Source of the DNA: DASYUM01 sp036001225
GTDB taxonomy: Bacteria; Methylomirabilota; Methylomirabilia; Rokubacteriales; DASRDR01
Assembly: GCA_036001225.1 (NCBI GenBank)
Contig: DASYUM010000137.1
Coordinates: forward strand, 1 to 9,038
Direction: 5' to 3'
DNA: 9,038 bases
The notes below the pieces were generated by a model. It did no database searches and was not told where the DNA came from. It saw only the letters and a list, made by a program, of their open reading frames with translations. Every line of letters starts with the position of its first letter. Within the stretch, counting starts at the first letter, position 1. The translations under genes were made by a program, and so were the position numbers. Below are positions 5,803 through 9,038 of this stretch, in pieces.

Positions 5803-7364
5803 CACACCTCGGCGAGACCGCCGCCTCCGCGGGGGTCGGTGGCGCCCGTGGCGCGCCCGCTGGCCGGGTCGACGGCGATCAGGCACACCCGCCCGCCGTA
5901 GGCGTCTTCTCGGAGCCCGAGCCCTCGCGCCGTCAGCGCGTCGCGCACGTCGGGCGGCAGCGGGAAGAACGGCTCCACCCGCACGTCGGCGAGGTCGCCC
6001 TCGCAGTGGACGCGCGGGCTCGTCACGGCGGCGGCCGGCGAGCGCCCGAAGTCGATCAGCTCGACCAGGACGTGGCCCATGGCGCTGATCTTCCGGCCCC
6101 CGTGCGGCGAGCCGAGGACGTGGCGGACCCGGCCGCCCTGGAGGACGATGGCCGGCCCGCCCCCGTAAATCGGGCGCTTGCCCGGCGCGATGGAGTTGGC
6201 CCGGCCCGGGTGGGGGTCGAAGGCCATCATGTTGTTGTTCAGCATGAAGCCGAGGCCCGCGGTCACCACGCCCGAGCCCGTGCCCACCGAGTGCGTGAAG
6301 GAGACCGCCGAGCCGTCCCCGTCGAGCGTGGATACCTGCGTGGTGCCGGGCAGCGGCGCGGCTGCCCGCTCCTCGTCGATCCGCCCGCGCAGCCGGGCGG
6401 CGTGGCGGAGGTCGACCATCGTCACCGGAAGGTCGGCAGCGGCGGGATCGGTCATGTACCGCGCCCGATCGCGGAACACCCAGGCCAGCGCCCGCACCAT
6501 CAGATCGTAGTAGTCGGCTGATCCCGCTCCCAGCGCCGCCACGTCGTAGCCCTCGAGCACGTTCAGCAGCTCGACGAGCAGGATCCCAATGTGGGGCGCC
6601 GAGTCGGTCGAGACCGTGTACCCGCGGTACGTCCCGTAGAGAGGCTCGCCGACGAGACACCGGCACTCGGCCAGGTCGCTCGCCGTCACCGGTGCCCCGT
6701 TGGCCTCCAGGTCGCGGGCGAGCCGCCGCCCGATCGACCCCGTGTAGAAGACGTCGGGCCCTTCGTCGGCGAGGGCCCGGAGCGTCCGCCCGAGGTCGGG
6801 CTGGACGATCCGCTCGCCGATGGCGGGGGCCCGCCCTTGGCGGGTAAAGATCGCGAGGCACGCCTCGGTGGCGGAGAGCATCTCGGAGCCGTCGAACCGG
6901 TCGGCCGTCTGCTGGACGGGGTTCTCGGCCCGCCAGTACTGATGCAGATAGGGATCGACGGGAAACCCTTCCTCCGCGAAGCGGATGGCCGGTGTGAGGA
7001 GCGCCTTCCACGACACGCGTCCGCTGCCGAGGCGCTCGAAGGCGGTGTAGGTGCCGCGCACGAAGGTCGGCACGAGGACCGAGGCGTACCCGCGCACGGG
7101 GGCGCCGGCGGGCGCCCGCTCGTACATGTCGGCCGCCGCCCGGCTGCCGGCGTAGCCCATGAAGTCGACGAGGCAGTGGCGGCCGGTCGGCGCGTGGAAG
7201 ACGTTCATGGTGCCGTTGCCCGCGATGGTCGTCATGGCGGGGGAGACCACCGTCTGGGCGAAGGCGGTGGCGATCGCGGCGTCCACCGCGGACCCGCCGA
7301 GGCGGAAGACGTGGGCCCCGGCCAGCGCGGCCAGAGGCTCCGGACAGACGACGACCCGACTCAT
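5802..7364 (-). CDS. Gamma-glutamyltransferase-fold Ntn-hydrolase with divergent substrate pocket
   Basis: Predicted self-cleaving amidohydrolase, 520 aa, close to bacterial GGT length. Family marks are GGSAVDAAIATAF (23-35), AGNGTMNVF (48-56), the small-subunit start G-T341-T342-Q-V-S-T-L-D with T341 as likely autoprocessing site and nucleophile, NNNMMAF (376-382), PGKRP (394-398), and the oxyanion region GSPHGGR (418-424). Residues that bind the gamma-glutamyl group in E. coli GGT (my recall and alignment) are changed: Arg114 to M69, Asn411 to S359, Gln430 to N378, Asp433 to A381, Ser462-Ser463 to Y400-G401. Gamma-glutamyl transfer is therefore doubtful; acylase or other amidase activity fits better. 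There is no signal peptide, so it is likely cytoplasmic, unlike most bacterial GGTs. The ATG at 7364 gives the family-like start; the in-frame ATG at 7379 is possible, neither having a strong ribosome site. It heads a pair with the dioxygenase and is divergent from the binding-protein gene. Confidence 0.88.
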   Translation of the reverse strand: MSRVVVCPEPLAALAGAHVFRLGGSAVDAAIATAFAQTVVSPAMTTIAGNGTMNVFHAPTGRHCLVDFMGYAGSRAAADMYERAPAGAPVRGYASVLVPTFVRGTYTAFERLGSGRVSWKALLTPAIRFAEEGFPVDPYLHQYWRAENPVQQTADRFDGSEMLSATEACLAIFTRQGRAPAIGERIVQPDLGRTLRALADEGPDVFYTGSIGRRLARDLEANGAPVTASDLAECRCLVGEPLYGTYRGYTVSTDSAPHIGILLVELLNVLEGYDVAALGAGSADYYDLMVRALAWVFRDRARYMTDPAAADLPVTMVDLRHAARLRGRIDEERAAAPLPGTTQVSTLDGDGSAVSFTHSVGTGSGVVTAGLGFMLNNNMMAFDPHPGRANSIAPGKRPIYGGGPAIVLQGGRVRHVLGSPHGGRKISAMGHVLVELIDFGRSPAAAVTSPRVHCEGDLADVRVEPFFPLPPDVRDALTARGLGLREDAYGGRVCLIAVDPASGRATGATDPRGGGGLAEV

Positions 7365-7427
7365 GTCGTGGCCCACCATAGACGATCGCGAGGCCCGCCG
7401 ACAACCGGGTCCGGCAGGCCCGGCCCG

Positions 7428-7458
7428 CTTGACACCCGGCAGGCGGCACGGTATCAAG
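7428..7458. repeat. Imperfect inverted repeat in the divergent intergenic region, possible operator
   Basis: CTTGACACC (7428-7436) and GGTATCAAG (7450-7458) are inverted copies with 8 of 9 positions matching, separated by 13 nt. The arms contain the -35 and -10 boxes of the plus-strand promoter, so a dimeric regulator bound here would block it. Read on the other strand the same arms give TTGATA-N17-TGTCAA, a poorer promoter towards the GGT-fold gene. Confidence 0.5.
7429..7457 (+). promoter_or_regulatory. Probable sigma70-type promoter of the binding-protein gene
   Basis: A perfect -35 TTGACA (7429-7434) is followed after exactly 17 nt by TATCAA (7452-7457), 4/6 to the -10 consensus. The start of transcription would be near 7464, leaving a leader of about 48 nt before the ATG at 7512. 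It is the only promoter-like pair in the 147-nt divergent gap (7365-7511). Confidence 0.65.
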
Positions 7459-7511
7459 GGCCAGGCGTCGACCGCCCTCAACCCCATCGCTCACCCGGCG
7501 GGAGGACAGTC

Positions 7512-9035
7512 ATGCGGCTCCTGGTGGTGCTCGGGCTCGTGGTCGCGGTCGTACTCGGCGGGACACCGGCCGGAGCGCAGGCGCCCGGCCCCCTGCTCAC
7601 GGCCGCCCAGCTCTACAACCCGGAGGACATGAGTCCCTGGAACTACACGGCCGTCGCCACGGTGGACATCTGGGCCCACTTCATGGAGCCGCTGACGGTC
7701 TTCGACCGGAAGGGCGAGCTGCACGGAGTGGTGGCGGAGAGCTGGCAGGTCGTGTCCCCCACCGAGTGGATCGTGAAGATCCGCCAGGGCATGCGGTTCC
7801 ACGACCCGAAGTACGGGGAGCTGACGGCCGAGGACGTGAAGTTCACGCTGGACCGCGCCGTGCAACCCGCCGAAGTCATCCGCCGTCTCCTCCCGAAGCC
7901 TGTCCAGGACGGCTCGGTCGAGGTCGTCGACAAGTACACGATCCGCTGGAAGCTGGGCGGGACCGGGACCGGGAGCCTGCCGAACTACATGTCCCTGGTC
8001 CACATCACCTCGAAGGCGTACGTCGAGGGCGAAGGCAAGGAGACGTTCAAGCGGCGGCCGATGGGGACCGGCCCCTATCGGTTCGTCGAGTGGCTCACCA
8101 ACCAGCGCGTCGTCGGCGAGGCGTTTCCGGGCTACTGGGGGCCCAAGCCCGGCTTCGGGCGCGTCGTGTGGCGGATCCTGCCCGACGCGCTGACGGCCAA
8201 GAACGCGCTCCTGGCGGGGGAGATCGACCTCTACCAGTTCGTCCCGCCGGAGGCCATTCCGGAGGTCCAGCGGAACCCGAAGACCCGGGTCGTGGAGACC
8301 CTGAGCGCCCGGATGCTGTTCATGGTCATCAACGCGGCCGAGCCGCCGCTCGACAACAAGCTGGTCCGCCAGGCGCTCAACCACGCCGTCGACAAGAAGA
8401 CGCTGGTCGAGCAACTCTACCGCGGCCGGGCGGTCGCGCTGCGGGCGCCGATGCAGGAGACGATCCCGGAGCTGAACCGGAATCTGGGCGGCTACCCCTA
8501 CGACCCCCAGAAGGCGCGCGACCTCCTGAAGCAGGCCGGTTACCGGGGTCAGCCGATCAAGGTGAACACGCCCATCGGGCGCTACACCCTCGACAAGGAG
8601 CTGGGCGAGGCGGTCGCCGGAATGCTCGAGAAGGTCGGCGTGACGGTGGAGTTCAAGGCCTCGGAGTGGGGCGGCTACGCGCAGCCGCTGTTCTCCGGCA
8701 AGGCCTCGGGGATCAGCCTGATCGGCATGGGGAACACGGTCTTCCTCCCCGACTGGGTGTTCACGCTGTGGCTCCTGCCGGGCGGCCAGGGTGAGGTCTA
8801 CACGAAGGGCCGGCCGGCCAACTGGGAGGGTGACGTCGCCCGGCTCTCGCTGATGGCCCGCGGCAACCGGGAGCGGCAGGCGCTGGTCGAGAAGCTTCAG
8901 GCCGAGGCCCTCGACTTCGCGCCCTGGATCCTCCTGGTCAATCTGAAGGACGTCTACGCGCTGAGCGACCGGGTCGTCTGGGAACCGTACCCGAACGAGA
9001 TGCGCAACCTGAAAGACGCGCGGCCCCGCAACTAG
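7512..9035 (+). CDS. ABC transporter substrate-binding protein, family 5 (peptide/nickel/opine type)
   Basis: Complete periplasmic binding protein of 507 aa, typical for the family. Residues 1 to about 24 are a Sec signal (MRLL, Val/Leu core, cleavage near A-G-A-Q-A); no lipobox cysteine is present. Family motifs are LTVFDRKGELHGVVAESW (61-78), VKIRQGMRFHD (88-98) with LTAEDVKFTLDR (104-115), GTGPYRF (185-191), LVRQALNHAVDK (284-295) and YPYDPQKARDLLKQAGY (328-344). The ATG at 7512 has GGAGG 6 nt upstream and follows a good promoter; an in-frame extension upstream to 6591 runs antisense to the GGT-fold gene and is not real. It is divergent from the GGT-fold and dioxygenase genes and has no permease beside it on its own strand within the window, so it may feed the DppBC-type channel at 308-2103 or serve another importer to the right. 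No terminator is visible in the 3 nt left. Confidence 0.93.
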   Translation: MRLLVVLGLVVAVVLGGTPAGAQAPGPLLTAAQLYNPEDMSPWNYTAVATVDIWAHFMEPLTVFDRKGELHGVVAESWQVVSPTEWIVKIRQGMRFHDPKYGELTAEDVKFTLDRAVQPAEVIRRLLPKPVQDGSVEVVDKYTIRWKLGGTGTGSLPNYMSLVHITSKAYVEGEGKETFKRRPMGTGPYRFVEWLTNQRVVGEAFPGYWGPKPGFGRVVWRILPDALTAKNALLAGEIDLYQFVPPEAIPEVQRNPKTRVVETLSARMLFMVINAAEPPLDNKLVRQALNHAVDKKTLVEQLYRGRAVALRAPMQETIPELNRNLGGYPYDPQKARDLLKQAGYRGQPIKVNTPIGRYTLDKELGEAVAGMLEKVGVTVEFKASEWGGYAQPLFSGKASGISLIGMGNTVFLPDWVFTLWLLPGGQGEVYTKGRPANWEGDVARLSLMARGNRERQALVEKLQAEALDFAPWILLVNLKDVYALSDRVVWEPYPNEMRNLKDARPRN

Positions 9036-9038
9036 GCG

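Noticed and set aside
7365..7487. Longer N-terminus for the GGT-fold protein
   Set aside because: It would run through the divergent promoter and adds Arg/Pro/Gly-rich residues without family character; only the short five-residue extension to the ATG at 7379 remains possible.
4912..7494. 860-codon minus-strand frame that would fuse an extra N-terminal region to the dioxygenase
   Set aside because: Upstream of 5790 it runs out of frame through the GGT-fold gene and reads as Arg/Gly/Pro-rich noise; the dioxygenase has its own ATG and AGGAGG at 5790.
6591..7511. In-frame upstream extension of the plus-strand binding protein
   Set aside because: It lies antisense to the GGT-fold gene and lacks similarity; the signal peptide, ribosome site and promoter all place the start at 7512.

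Overview
This 9,038-bp window is very GC-rich DNA, roughly two-thirds G+C or more by eye, with tightly packed bacterial genes and strong Shine-Dalgarno sequences (AGGAGG-type). Together with a Tat-type signal peptide, peptide-type ABC transport genes and a UbiD-family decarboxylase, it suggests a Gram-negative, metabolically versatile soil or groundwater bacterium, such as a Rokubacteria-like or high-GC proteobacterial lineage. The taxonomic guess is inference only: there is no rRNA or marker gene here. I see no tRNA, rRNA, CRISPR array, insertion sequence or phage gene.

Layout, right to left on the minus strand. A GGT-fold Ntn-hydrolase (5802-7364) is followed after 11 nt by a TauD/TfdA-type Fe(II)/2-oxoglutarate dioxygenase (4912-5790). 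A 185-nt gap follows, holding a perfect 9-bp-arm palindrome that overlaps a good sigma70-like promoter. This precedes a UbiD-family decarboxylase (3293-4726). After a 173-nt gap with an inverted repeat comes a set of overlapping genes: a Tat-exported alpha/beta hydrolase of the arylformamidase-like type (2100-3119), two DppB/DppC-type permeases (1141-2103 and 308-1144), and the first 99 codons of a substrate-binding protein (1-297), which runs off the left edge. Consecutive starts and stops in the last block overlap as GTGA or sit 10 nt apart, so it is almost certainly one translationally coupled unit.

On the plus strand, divergent from the GGT-fold gene, is a second complete family-5 substrate-binding protein (7512-9035). 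The divergent intergenic region carries a TTGACA-N17-TATCAA promoter whose two boxes lie inside an imperfect 9-bp inverted repeat, a plausible operator.

The likely joint role is scavenging and breakdown of a small organic acid, amide or peptide-like compound: capture by one or two binding proteins, import through the DppBC-type channel, periplasmic hydrolysis by the exported esterase/amidase, and cytoplasmic amide cleavage, oxidation and decarboxylation. The transporter ATPases, the flavin prenyltransferase UbiX and any regulator are not in the window. The most unusual gene is the GGT homologue: it keeps the autoprocessing/nucleophile threonine but lacks nearly all residues that canonical GGTs use to hold the gamma-glutamyl group, so its substrate is probably something else. 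I found no evidence for a wholly new type of system; the region looks like a catabolic/transport locus of unknown substrate.
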